The notes under the pieces were generated by a model, which worked only from the letters and a program-made list of their open reading frames with translations, had not been told where the DNA came from and did not search any database. Both the position numbers and the translations under genes were made by a program. DNA of 64,000 nucleotides, taken from positions 94,935,740 to 94,999,739 of the forward strand of contig OW804095.1 in the NCBI GenBank assembly GCA_942159475.1, given 5' to 3'. This document shows, in pieces, positions 20,841 to 32,466 of this stretch (the first letter of the stretch is position 1; every line of letters begins with the position of its first letter). The stretch is from Sthenelais limicola (taxonomy: Eukaryota; Annelida; Polychaeta; Phyllodocida; Sigalionidae).

Positions 20841-23800
20841 ATGACCGCAGGTACGTCTTTGATCCGCATAATTGGCCTTTCCACGCAAACTTGACTTGCA
20901 TTATGCTTATCAATTTGTATTAATCTATAGGCCAAAACAGGCATTATTTAAGTACAGGGTTCATGGAGGCCAGTATTATCCAACCCTTTCCTTCCAGATA
21001 TTTGGTATATATATTATATAGATGGACATGCTATCAGGCTCCAACTATATATTGCAATATTCCTTTCTTTTTTCAGTCTCGGAAGAACACACACGCCGTG
21101 GAATTCAACGTTCCTATCAGTTAATTGTGAACAATGTGGATGTAAGGCCTGTGCTTGACAGCCTTATTTCTTGCGATGCTGTCAGCAATGAAGATGTGGA
21201 GAGAATAAGAAATGGTGATACCACAGCTGAATGTACACGAAGGTAATGAATTAATGCTCAATGTTTCGGTTGGTTTGCGACCTTCATCAGGAGTGATAAC
21301 TCGTCGGGGCGGGGATGTAGGATGTAGTCATGTATCGCTCTACTTGCAAAAATCTAGTAAAATTACAATATTGGTGGTGACGGGTAATGCTTCACAGTCA
21401 AGAATTAGGCCTATTAAAATCATTCCGTTCCATCACATGATGACCCAATCAATATCGCAATTATCAATGTTATCAAAGCTGCATTCTCAACAAAGTCTAC
21501 CCGATATTTCTTGGTTCAATTCTTTCATCATTTTGTAATCAACATTCTTGTTATCGGCACATTTTGATATTAAAACGGGAGAACAAATATTTAATTTCTT
21601 TCAAATTTGAAATGCTGTCATTATGAACATCCCATTGAGTTAATGCTAAATTTCATCATCTTGCCCTTGGAGAAAGCGGTTCTTATATAAATAAAATAAA
21701 TGGTATTTAGGTAATGAAATGACTGAGAAGTGTGCAAGATTGTGCGATAAAAGGTCATTTGAATTTTTGGTCCTTGGAATATTCAGGTATACACAGAATT
21801 GGAAACGCTGAAATGTTATTTGGTTTACATCAAGAATCCACCTGGCTTTGAGATTGGTTGGAGAAGATTGCTATGGACATTAAAAAAACTCTGTCTAGTT
21901 CAAATGTGACACTCTTCGTGTATATTGAGGGGGGGGGGTAATTTTAGATCTTAGCCTTTGCCTGGCACACACATATATATGAAACCACTAAACTTAGTAA
22001 AGAACCTAGGTATATGTTAAAACACAATGATCTGGTCAGGGCTATATAAACAAAAAAATCAGGGTTGAAGACCGAATTTGAAATTGGACGTATTGAGTTT
22101 AGCTGAGTTTATATGCACCAGATTGCTGATTACTGGTTGCATAATACACAGCTCAGAAACTTTGAAGCCCTTTGAGATGCCTTCTGCACGTTGATTCTGC
22201 TCAGACAGCACCCCAAAGTGCTTCCAAGCCGAATCCAAACTGAAGCAAAGCAACTCTAGAAATCTCTTCTGGTTGGTGAATTCTGCCAAGTCTATTCGAT
22301 TCGCTTTCCCAATGTTCTTTCTGCTAGAGGGGTTCTGACTGGCGGGGTATTGGCATGGGGGGATATTGGCTTGGGGGGTTTTGGCTGGGGGGGTTCTGAC
22401 GGCGGGGTTTTGCCTAGGGGGGTTTTCACTGGCGGGATTCTGTCCGTACACCGTACAACACAAGCCAGCTTATAGGCTGAACAAGCGCACTTGGGCCCAC
22501 AATCAGTAAAGCAAAGATTCATATATATGTGGTCAATTCTACCGTTTGGGAGAATTCTACACAATGTTCAATATCTTTTTATATGATTCTTTTACAATAT
22601 TTCAACCATAACCAATGACTTCTGTGGTTAAAAGGAAGCAATGGACACCCCCATTAGAATGTATCGGCAACGAATATTTAGCCTTCACTTCCACAGAAGA
22701 TTGTGTCGATGACGCAGTCCTAGCTGCTTTCAGAAGGTCGCATTCTTTTTCTGGCCCAGTAATTGAGACTTTACCAATTTCAAAGACTCAATTTTCTTCA
22801 ATGCAGAAAAATGCCCGGTGCGACTCTGCTCAACCGTCTTCCAAAAAAGAAAATTTGGTCCTTCTTGCTAGGGATCTAGCTGCAGAGTGACCCGCTAGTG
22901 ATATCGGACAGTTAGCTGCTGTCAGTCGTTAGCCCACTGACCCACGAGGTGGAGACACTTGCATTTATATGCACAATGTTGTGAAACATTATTATGAGAC
23001 ATCTGCAACGAATATTCATAAAATTATGGCAATATGGCCCATTTTTCTCGAAAAGAATGAATAAATAGAACGTCTATATATTTATCTTAATAATTACTCT
23101 AATTTAAGGTTAGTTCTCACTTAGTTTTGCAGTTCACATTATCTTTCTTTAGGTATCAGATGATCGCTAAATGAATTAATTCATTCATATATCTATTCTG
23201 GTTATGTTTAAAAATAAGTTGGTGTAGGTAAATGTCACCTATTCGATTTATACTTTGGTGGGGCTCAGAAAATAAAGAAAACAAACATGATGTAAATATT
23301 CTCCATTATAAATGAGGACTATAATATACAAATATTATTTGTGTTTATCCTCTCAAACAAAGGAATCGCTTCAACAGTCTTTATTCATTCATACAGGATT
23401 ATGTAAATGCCACAGAAATGCTGTTGTGTAGGCAAAATGTCGCAATTCGACATCCATATTTATTAATACTTATTCAGAATATATGTTAAACTGATAATAA
23501 TAGTTGATATCTATGTTACACTTGTCACGAGCCCTATCACAAACTGCAATATTAGTTTTGTGTTAGAAATGCTTCAGATATGAAGCAAAAGTCGCCATTC
23601 GTGATATTGTCACCATTCAAAATATTTTTAATGTATTTTATTAATGTATTTTAATATATTAATTCATTGTATAATAATGGAACAATTCGTACCATCAGGA
23701 ATTGACAATGATATTATGATAACGCATGTACAATATCAGTTATAATACAGTGAAGTCAACCGAAATATAGGCTCACGGGAGATAATTCTTGAATGAGTGT

Positions 23801-26800
23801 ATATATACACCATGGTCTTCCGCCCCTGTGTCTATCTATTCCTAAGAATTATTACAGTCTATGCTATATCTAAACTAGTTGATCAATCAGTGAGTTAAGG
23901 ACTATGCAAATCAAATATATAGGTCTTGTTTATATAAGGGAATTTGCAAAAGCCTTTAACCACCAAGTTCAAGCCATGACGTGAAATTCCTCCCATCTGT
24001 AGAATTAGAAGATCGAATGCAGTTATATACCCACTGTTATTTCTTTTCAGGTTATTAAATAAAATACTGTTTTCGGATCGACCGGGAATAATCGAACACT
24101 TCATTAAAGCTCTGCAACCGAGATATGGTTATGTGGTGGAAGATATATATCGCACATCATTGAGCGAGCGTAGGAAGAATTCCTTTCAACGCAGCAATGC
24201 TGTTGACCTTGAATTGCACTTTGAAAAAAAGACTTCCAGCTCAGATCATGTTGAGGATAAAATGGTGGACTCCATATTTAGAGACGACAACAGTCTAGAC
24301 GACGGTCTAAAATCTGAGGCAACTTTACCAGACAAACAATTTCAACTGATGTGTCATTCTCATGATAATCCACTGGATAGTTGTAATGGCAATAGGCTCC
24401 CTTTAAACATTCCAGGGGAAATGACTTGGTCGGACAATTCAACAGAAAATATGTTAGGTGGACTAAGCCTTTGTGAGGGACCACAACAGCAGGATATCTC
24501 TCCTACGATACGGAATGGCATTCAGGCATTTACGTTTAATTGTAAGCTTTCACCGTTACCATCTTGTACAAAAACATTAGAAGCATGGTTTAACTGGGGA
24601 TGGGAATGGCCATCCTCCTAAGGCAGGCTGAGATTCTCCAATTCTAGAAATCTTTTTTTGACAGAGAAAAGCAAAAGGAGGGACGGCCTGCTGTAGGAGG
24701 ATGGGGATGGCGTATTACTTGAAACTAGTGGCCTGAGGGCATACTGGTTTCAAGTCCTATATATAAGTAGTCTTCCGAAACTGTCCCTTCCATTGACATG
24801 ATGCTGGCTGTTTCTGAGGGCCTCTAACAAATACAAACCAAACACTGTTTTGGCTACAATCTACCAAATAGCTAATTGTTGGTCTCCCTATACATGATAA
24901 GATAAGATAAGATACTACTTTATTTATCGAACTCACATTACATAAGGGTAATGATAATAATTATAATAACATATATAAAAGACAAATCGGTATACAGTCA
25001 TCTAGATCAGCAATTCAGAGCACGGTAAAACGGTAGGGATATTTCTATTATAACATATATAGTACGTGCCATTCTGCACAGTGAAACATTGACTGTGTTT
25101 ACAAGATTAATGTGAGACAAACCTCTATTATATACAATGTTTTTTGTAAATTTATTGCTGGCAAAAAGTAAGATGTATCGCACCAACTCATTTCATGTCA
25201 AGCCATTTTACAGGGGCTATGGCCTTTGTTATATGGTTTGAATAGACACTATTACTAGTCGATAAAAGCTTGGGAGGAAAGCATGATCATGCTAATCTGT
25301 TGGCAGCAACGCATGATAAGTAATAATTTGTGGGTAGTTGGTGCAGAGTAGTAGTAGGCAGTAACATTTGGCCCTGGTCAAACATCTCCGAAATAACTGG
25401 GTTCAATTAAAGGAGGCAATAAAGACAATGGGGGTGGTGCATGATATTTTACAACAATTTCCAAATTTTATAGATCTATATATTTTAACTATTTTTATAA
25501 AACAAATTATGGGGTCGTCTATGTGAGCTGATATCACTATTTTCTGGCATTGCTGACATGAATTGCACAATATAAAATTCCCTAGGTTGCCAAATGCTTT
25601 TAAGCGATAAATCTCTCGATTTTTCTGCTACTTTGCATGCCTTTTTGCTGTTGTACGTGGGTCGAGTCGTCAGAAAATGTACAATTTGCCTCCACTAATC
25701 CTTTCAAATAAACCAAATTTAAGACAAAACTAAGTTCAAAACACAGTTCAATATAACCTCACATATTCTTTAAATTAATGCTATACCAAATACAATGTAT
25801 ACTCAGATATATTTAGATTAAAAAGAAATGTTTAAATTTAATTTAACTGAATTCACTAGAAGTGTTTAGCTGCCAATTATACATTTTCTGACAATCTGAC
25901 CCACATTTACAGGCAAATATGAAGTTAGTCAGTTTTCCATTATTCTAATTTATCTTTTAAAATTATTTAAAATTATTATCTTTACAAAGATGTTGGAAGG
26001 TTCCAACACTATTTAGGGGCGAAGTTTAATAATGTGGGTAATTAACGGGTAGGGGTAAACTATTAGGGCTTCCTACACTCTTACAACAACTCTCCAACGA
26101 TATTATGGCCCCCTATCCTTTGTAATTACCGATTACTTAAATTTCCTTCCAACAAACTTACAACTTGACAGTTTAGTTCCTACAAACTTACAACTTGTCA
26201 CACTAGGAACAACCCCCAATAACAGAACTATTTTGTCTTTTCAAATCGGATGATTTTTTTAAACAATTAATTGACATTCAAAGTTTGAAAATATTACACC
26301 TGAAAAGATCTACATCGATCTATAAACTGGGTATACTCAAAGGAGAAAATCTCGACAAACAGAACTGTTTTCCTTTTTCAAATGGGATAAAACTCAGAAT
26401 TTTCGCAGGGCATTTTCACACCCTCATAAAATCACAAATAACCACACAAGACATAATATATTGTTATGATAGAATACTACAACGACCTCACAACGATCTC
26501 AACATATATTAGGGGTATTGACAGTTGAGAATGTATATTTAAGACTTGTAATGTAGTACTGTTTTACAACTGATTACTCATTAAACTGATCCCCTCGGGG
26601 TACACTATGCACAGACGGAACAACAGACAAAAGTTATAACTGATAAAGAAAAAGTAATAAGATAACAGTAACCATTATTTGTTCAGTTGTGAAAATGAAA
26701 GTAGCAGAAAAACAACCCATTGAGCTCTCACATTCCTTAGCGACGAAGGCAATTTGAACAATGATATTTCTACAATGTTTTTTCATTACTTTTGAAAGAA

Positions 26801-28795
26801 TGATTATAGATTTACCATGATATATATCATTATGATATACAATTATTAGGACTCCAAATAAAACTGTGGAGCCTTAATGTTTTTGTTGAAAATATGGTCG
26901 GCAAAGTGGACCGTATATAACAAAGTCCATTGTGCCAAGGCAAATTTTTGTCAATGCCTGGAACTATTTTTGCAGATGGGAACAAGGAAGTGGTAAAAAG
27001 ACAAAGATCTGCTGGACTTGGCACTAGTTTGCCATCTGAAAGGAACCCCATTGAGATGTCAGAATTCCCTAGCGAAGGTAATTTGGACAATGACATTTCT
27101 AAAATGTTTTATATAATAATATTATTAAGGCTCAGCTAATTGTATAAAACCTTAGCTATTAACTTCTCCAATAGTTTTCCAACATTATGTATTAATGTAA
27201 TAGGTCTTGTATTATCAGCAGTCCTCGCCTTTTTATTTTTGGAATAACCTTGCAAGCACTGCTCCTCCACATGTCAGAAGTGATACCAGTAGAGGTTTAC
27301 AAATTAAAAGTGTACGCCATGTGCTTGCTTATAATTTTAAATACTCTGCTATTAATCTCATTACAACCAGAAGGCGTATTGATATCAATTTTGTCAATTT
27401 CGTCTTCAGTCTCTTTTTCAGTAAAAGGTCTGAAGTGGTGTGTCTATAGGTTCATTGTAAAACGTTGGTGTTATATGTTAGATCATGCTCAGACGGATTT
27501 ATGTCAAGGCCTGGAACTTTTTTGCAGATATGAAAATGGAAGTGGCAGAAAGACAAAGATCTGCAGGACTTGGGACTAGTTTGCCACCTGAAAGGAACCC
27601 CATTGAGATGCTAGGATTCCCTATCCAAGGTATCCCGAACAATGCTATTACTAAAATGTTTTCACATTGCACCTTTAAGATCCTGCAATCAAATGTGTAT
27701 TTCGATCAAATGAAAAACTTTGCTAGTATATATCATGTATATAGATCTAATCTCTGCCTTGAAGATTTTGGAAAATAGGCTGATACTATACTCATAGGCT
27801 TAAGCATTGAGAATTATATCATGCCTAGCGAGAAATATTGTCTCAATTTTACCTGTTTTCATGCAGAGAAAAGAGGTCCCATTGCTTATTGTTTATATTT
27901 TTATTTTCATGCACAAAAACATGCCACTGATATAATCACAAGGAACAAAACATATAGTCTGATGTTTCAAACATCAGTCGTAATAATTACAGCATAACCT
28001 CACGGCAAGAAACAGGTGTAAGAGCTTTTCAACAAGCGATTGTCAAAACGCGCTTTATTTATTTGATATTTCGTTTGCGATGACTACACTTCTAATAATT
28101 GTTAATCTAGGCGACAGTATGACTTTAATGTATGACTATGTTTTCGTTTAATCATTTTATGATCTCTATGGTCATCCTACTCTTTTTGCTTGGTTGCAGA
28201 GTCAAATGCAGAGGGGAAATACTGTACGAGGTATGTATTTCTCACAGCAAAAGAAGGGCCAAATAAATACGGCTTTCAAATATCGTCAAGAAGGATGTCC
28301 TCCGCATTCTGCATTTCTCGTGTGATGGAAGGTGGACCTGCTGAGCATCAGGGATGTATGCGAGAAGGAGAGTTGCTTGTATCAATAAACGGGGTAAAAT
28401 GTGAAAATTTAGACCCTGCGGAGGCTATTGGATCGATCATAAATTCTTCCTCTCCTTTAATCCTGGGAATTTCTTCGACAGGGTATGTCTCAAAGCAGAG
28501 TCTGGTTGTCTTACTCTCAAGATCATCTAAGGAAAAGTGGGGAATAAATATTGAAAGTGGTGAGAAAAGACCCCGATATCCCGGTGATCGTGGTTATTAC
28601 ATCAAAGGACTGACCAATGGGTCTAACGGAGCACTATGTGGAGACCTTCAAGTAGGAGATATCTTGGTGTCCTGCAATGGAGTCCTTTTTCAGGAGAGTG
28701 AGATTTCAAACATCATTGAAATGATGAGGCATACACCCTCTATAAGACTCATCATCGAAAGACAATCATTTTCTTTGTTGGACAATCATTCCTAA
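20841..28795 (+). CDS. CARD-linker-PDZ-PDZ protein (spliced)
   Basis: Exons by splice sites and phase: 20841-20850 (ATG, donor GTACGT), 21077-21242, 24051-24541 (donor GTAAGC), 26976-27077 and/or 27528-27629 (each 102 nt, phase 1 in and out), 28200-28795. With one 102-nt exon the frame closes to 454 aa; with both, 488 aa. Residues about 12-95 form a CARD-type helical bundle (YQLIVNNVDVRPVLDSLIS, VSNEDVERIRNG, then LLNKILFSDRPGIIEHFIKA). An acidic, probably disordered linker follows. PDZ1 (about 266-350) has the carboxylate-loop motif KYGFQI; PDZ2 (about 357-447) has KWGINI. No coiled coil, SH3 or guanylate-kinase domain is seen, so it is not a full CARMA or DLG5 protein. A role as a CARD-based adaptor or scaffold is inferred. 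No expression evidence is available. Confidence 0.72.
22328..22440. repeat. G-rich minisatellite in CARD-PDZ intron 2
   Basis: Irregular units built on GGGGGGTTYTGRCTGGCG recur about six times (for example GGGGGGTTTTGGCT, GGGGGGTTCTGACG, GGGGGGTTTTCACT). The runs of four or more G could form G-quadruplexes on the plus strand. A 134-codon minus-strand frame across it encodes a Pro-rich repeat and is probably not a gene. Confidence 0.65.
22615..22890 (+). other. Unassigned 91-codon ORF inside intron 2
   Basis: It starts MTSVVKRKQWTPPLECIG and ends ENLVLLARDLAAE. No domain is recognised and there are no clear flanking splice sites; it opens with ATG and closes with TGA. It lies inside the second intron of the CARD-PDZ gene. 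It could be a fragment of a transposon protein or chance. Confidence 0.2.
24895..24915. repeat. GATAA microsatellite
   Basis: Four tandem GATAA-type units (GATAAGATAAGATAAGATAC) lie in CARD-PDZ intron 3. No function is implied. Confidence 0.7.
25658..25903. mobile_element. MITE family F2 (TGGGTC termini), copy 2
   Basis: Left end TGGGTCGAGTCGTCAGAAAA; right end, reverse-complemented, TGGGTCAGATTGTCAGAAAA. The inside is AT-rich and matches the copy at 13725-13957 in reverse orientation (for example AAACACAGTTCAATATAACC). It lies within intron 3 of the CARD-PDZ gene. Confidence 0.65.
26691..26795 (+). repeat. Exon-4-like unit, degenerate copy
   Basis: GAAAATGAAAGTAGCAGAAA then CCCATTGAGCTCTC and GCGACGAAGGCAATTTG match the start, end and downstream flank of the 102-nt exons at 26976 and 27528, with an internal deletion of about 50 nt. 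The donor GT is replaced by GC (GAAG|GCAATT). It is probably not a functional exon. Confidence 0.6.
26896..27107 (+). repeat. Exon-4-like unit, copy a (exon 26976-27077)
   Basis: The unit includes upstream flank (GTCGGCAAAGTGGACC...), acceptor TTTTTGCAG, 34 in-frame codons (KRQRSAGLGTSLPSERNPIE in the middle), donor GAAG|GTAATT and about 30 nt of downstream flank (AATGACATTTCTAAAATG). Both exon ends are in phase 1, so it can be spliced in or out without changing the frame. Confidence 0.65.
27487..27665 (+). repeat. Exon-4-like unit, copy b (exon 27528-27629)
   Basis: Acceptor TTTTTTGCAG, 34 codons (ERQRSAGLGTSLPPERNPIE in the middle), donor CAAG|GTATCC. It has the same length and phase as copy a, with about a dozen amino-acid differences. 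It joins the upstream and downstream exons in frame (Tyr across one junction, Glu across the other). Confidence 0.68.
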
Positions 28796-28884
28796 AAAAA
28801 GGCCCCGAGATCAAAGTCATTCATGTTGATGATGTAATGATTAGACTTGTTAGTGTCAATGCCATAACGCAATAACTGATGACA

Positions 28885-29830
28885 ATAATTCACAATTCCT
28901 CAAAGACGCATTCCCACTTCTTCCAATCCTTCTTGTAAGAGATATTGTAACTGTTCATTAATGTTCTCAGCTTGAATTTAAGCTCCCTTAAAAAAGTCAA
29001 GGAGACACAATTTATTCTCCCTAAACAGCTTGTTTCTGTAAATATAAAATCTTGAAAATTTAACATCATATGCGACCCCTTCTTGCTAGGAATTCCTAGT
29101 ATTATGTAAACCGCATTCATATCTCTCAATATTTCCTGATCAAGGTGTTCATTTCTTTTTGCCTAGTTGATTAAGCAATGCCAGAATTGACACGTCTTAT
29201 TGCAGCCTAGAAACAAATAAAATAAATAATTGACTTCTTCACAATATCTGCAACTATCAGAATCAGCAATGCCTATTCTGGCGAGATATTTCTTACATAC
29301 AATCAATCTATTAATGACTCTGTACTGGAAAGACTGTAAACGCACGTCCCTCGTACATTGGTAGGGGCTTTCATACCAAACTTTCGACTCAATGTCTTTG
29401 ATATCTAAATCCTTTTCAAGAAATAATTGATACCATATTTTGTTCTTTTCCCTCACCGAATCGAAGGGATCTCTTATAGCAGAGTATAGAAGTTTAGAAG
29501 GGACACCTAAGATATTAAAGTCCGACTGCCCAATAGTGCAGATCAGCTCCTCCTTGAGGCCTATTTATTCATCTGAAATAATTTCCTTCAGCCATGTCTT
29601 ATGACTTATTGTCGGCAAAATGGACCCTATAGAACAATGGGCATTATGCCAAGGCGGATTTATGTCATGGTCTGGGACTTATTTTGCAGATATGAAAATG
29701 GAAGTGGCAGAAAGACAAAGGTCTGCAGGACTTTTAAGAATGATTTGGTCTAAAAAGTTAATACCGATGTTAAGAGCGTCTTTAAACTCGACTTTGTTCT
29801 TTATTCTACCTCGAGATGAAGTATAGTACC
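28885..29830 (-). pseudogene. L1/Tx1-like LINE ORF2 C-terminal fragment
   Basis: The minus-strand frame 29456-29163 has LQSFQYRVINRLIVCKKYLA then SCRYCEEVNYLF and FWHCL, the zinc-finger (zf-RVT) region after the RT of L1-like elements. Frame 29129-28890 continues with the C-terminal tail (LRELKFKLR, KKWECVFEEL, stop). Upstream, 29830-29736 carries NIGINFLDQI. An exon-4-like unit (29612-29735) splits the fragment. It abuts the 3' end of the CARD-PDZ gene in the opposite orientation. Confidence 0.7.
29612..29735 (+). repeat. Exon-4-like unit, copy c, inside the L1-like fragment
   Basis: It begins GTCGGCAAAATGGACCCTAT and includes the acceptor TTTTGCAG and the first half of the exon (MKMEVAERQRSAGL), then breaks off into L1-like sequence. 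It lies beyond the PDZ stop codon, so it cannot add to the known protein. Flanking L1 coding on both sides is in the same orientation. Confidence 0.62.
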
Positions 29831-29835
29831 AATGC

Positions 29836-30185
29836 CCTTTTACTTCCAGAGTTCAAAGCTAGCGATTGAGCCTTCCAGTTTCAACATATATATGATTTTA
29901 TCTTAATATATTTCAAATATAAGAACCGTCGTAGATAGCTGACAAGATGTCACTAATAGAATTAAGCAAAGTTTTCGCAAAATGACGCAGAATGGCACAT
30001 AATGTGGGATGATGACCTCGCAGTTAATCGATCAGGCTTTGTTATATTTTTTTTTTCAAACAAAAGAGTAATGGCTAATATCATATTCGAATAGCGACGA
30101 AAAACAGTTTTTCGTTTCCTAGCTCTAATTAACGCAGTTCATGGCAGCGAGGCCTACAGCCCCTGCCATAAAAAGTGTCTTTTCA
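29836..30185. other. Intergenic, nothing recognised
   Basis: No exon or repeat pair was recognised. Confidence 0.45.
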
Positions 30186-30189
30186 GTCT

Positions 30190-30836
30190 GGCTACTAATA
30201 ATAATCCGTATAATATACGGGAAGAGGGGTTTCTTTGTCTCACATGTTCTCAGAATTTGTTACTTTACCAACCATTTTACTGATTTGTAGAGTTCTGTCC
30301 ACCCTCTCTGGAGGATGTCGTATGTGGTTTGTGAAGGTATCTGAGGTGGAAATGTGATTTTGAAGCCTTTTTTTTAGGTTTTTAGTTATATTCTATACAA
30401 CTATTTTTAGCCAGGGAAAGTTGGGGAAGCCTGTCGGGAGAGCCTTTTGTATGGACAAAGGACTGATAACATGACTGCCTCTTGAAAGTAAATGTAATGA
30501 CGTCATGCATTTGCTAGCTCATGGGAGACGGAAGGGGGAAGGTAGGGAGAAGAAGAGAGTTTGGAGACAGAGTGACAGAAGAGTGGGAGGGGGAGAAGAG
30601 GGGAAGGAGAGAGTGTAGGAGAGAGGGGGTGCAAGGGGAGAGGGAGGGAGAGAGTGAAGGGCAGAGTGAGGAAGATAGGGAGGGGGAGAGAGAGAAGAGG
30701 GGGAATGGGAGTGAAAAAGAGGGGTGGGATGTAGGCCAGAGGGGAGAGTGAAGAAGGAAAAGGAGGGAGGGACAGGAGGGAGGTAGAGGGAGAGAGGGGG
30801 ACCGTTCGAAGGACGGGTACTTTGCTAATATAATAT
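30190..30836 (+). mobile_element. Helitron-like element with purine tract, diverged copy 3
   Basis: It ends ACCGTTCGAAGGACGGGTAC-TTTGCTA, a diverged version of the 3' hairpin of the elements at 703-1945, and contains a 270-bp purine tract (about 30520-30800) like their G-rich interior. The 5' start (CTACTAATAATAATCC) is only loosely similar. Long open frames here on both strands are low-complexity artefacts. Confidence 0.35.
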
Positions 30837-31244
30837 AAAGGACCACTGTAATAGTAACATGTGTGTCGAATTGACATATTCCCCAATGTATTTATTTGGG
30901 TTACGTTCATGCTAAATATATGGATCCACATCTCGATAAATAACTCATGTGCAAAGTGTCCATATTATTACTCAAAGAAATGACCAACCATTCTCTAGCG
31001 TACCTTGGTCTTGAAATATAGTATACATCTAAGGATTAACGGTTAGCATTTGTTCACAAGCAGGAGAGAATTGGAGGTCAGTAACCTCTTCAGTCAGAAT
31101 TTAAGATAAACGATATACACACCCTATACACTACCCTAGTAGCCTAGTTGCCCTACCTGCATTAGTTTTGATCATGGTAATCGATCATATATTATATAAT
31201 TTTAGAGACGTTTGGGGATATACACCCATGCTCCACTGAATAGA
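30837..31244. other. Intergenic, nothing recognised
   Basis: AT-rich sequence without recognised structure. Confidence 0.45.
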
Positions 31245-31767
31245 TAGTACAGCGGCCAAGTGCCAAAAAAGTCATTATTTAAGAAGTTACCCCAACGCAC
31301 TGTATAACAAGCTAAATTTGAGGTACTTTGTGTAGAATTTCATGAGTTTTCCAAATCTGAAGAAAAAAATGCTGAAAAGGTGGCGAACATTGTCAAAATG
31401 GCCTGTTTTCATGAAAACTAGTGATTTTTTTGTACAGGTTTTTAGTGTCCCATTTCTACACTTTCATTAAGATTGTGACAAAACTTGGGAATAATGATGG
31501 TGTATCTACGGGTTATCATTTTCTTTCGAATCAATGACCTTGCTCAAGGTCAAGATCACCAAATAAGACCTTCAAATATAAAATAGCAAAATTCTGGGAT
31601 GTGACATCCTATTTTCCTTTATGAAAATATGGCAATAGAGGAAAATGGTAACCTAATGCATGCAAATAATAACTGACATTAAGGGAAAGAAAAATAACCC
31701 TCAGATTTAGCTTGTTATACGGTGGGTAAGGATTCCCTCCCAAATTTAGCCTCTGGCCGCTGTACTA
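31245..31767. mobile_element. Non-autonomous DNA element F3 (TAGTACAGCGGCCA termini)
   Basis: TAGTACAGCGGCCA (31245-31258) is exactly inverted at 31754-31767. Inside, GTATAACAAGCTAAATTTGA near the left end is mirrored by TCAGATTTAGCTTGTTATAC near the right end, so each terminus carries two inverted blocks. No ORF is present. The superfamily is unassigned. Confidence 0.65.
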
Positions 31768-32466
31768 AGAGGACTGACTCTATGTATAAAGCTAATGTCA
31801 GTGTGCGTGAACACTTGTCTAGTTTACCTCAGTCACGGGGCAGTCTCTTCCATGGATAGGATGTAGCGACAGGTGCAATGTTTTCTGGACGCATTCTGCG
31901 TGGATATCGTGGAAATACTACTTCTGCAAGAGTTGCAAGGTGAGAAGAAACTCGATTATGGATATGTGTTGCTGGGACACACACCATATTGTTCAAGCAG
32001 TAATAATTATTTCTTAGCTTGCGACCCAATTACCAACCACCTCATATTGCACTTCTCCCAGTCTCTATAACAGCATTTGCACCCTTAGACGTGCTGAACA
32101 CATAATTAGTACACGCCTACATGCTATCCCTTTACTTTTTTACCATCTTCAACCATACCAAGCTAGAGCTCTCCCACATAATATTCTATGGACGAAACTT
32201 TTACAAAATCCAATTACAATGACTATTTTGGTAGGGATCAAAACATTTTTAAAGATGTTTAAATATGTTTAAAGGCTTTGTAATTAAAGATCCTCCACTA
32301 ATCTTGCGCTCCATATAAAGGGATGATGAGACAGATATTTGGCACAGAAATACTTTCATGAACTGTAACTTGCCCTAGTTGGCCAAAAAGTCTTAGGCGA
32401 CTACAGCAATATCATGTCTTTTTCTTAAGAAACTATGCTATGAACACATGCACTTGAGGGGTGAAA
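31768..32466. other. Intergenic, nothing recognised
   Basis: Short open frames at 31829-32070 overlap on opposite strands without motifs. Nothing else was recognised. Confidence 0.4.

Noticed and set aside
22059..22463. 134-codon minus-strand ORF with Pro repeats
   Set aside because: Half of it is the translated G-rich minisatellite. The remainder has no motif, and it lies within an intron of the opposite-strand gene.
24541..24621. Continuation of CARD-PDZ exon 3 to the stop at 24621
   Set aside because: A good donor (T|GTAAGC) at 24541 matches the phase of exon 4. Reading through would end the protein before the PDZ domains, although it remains possible as an alternative short isoform.
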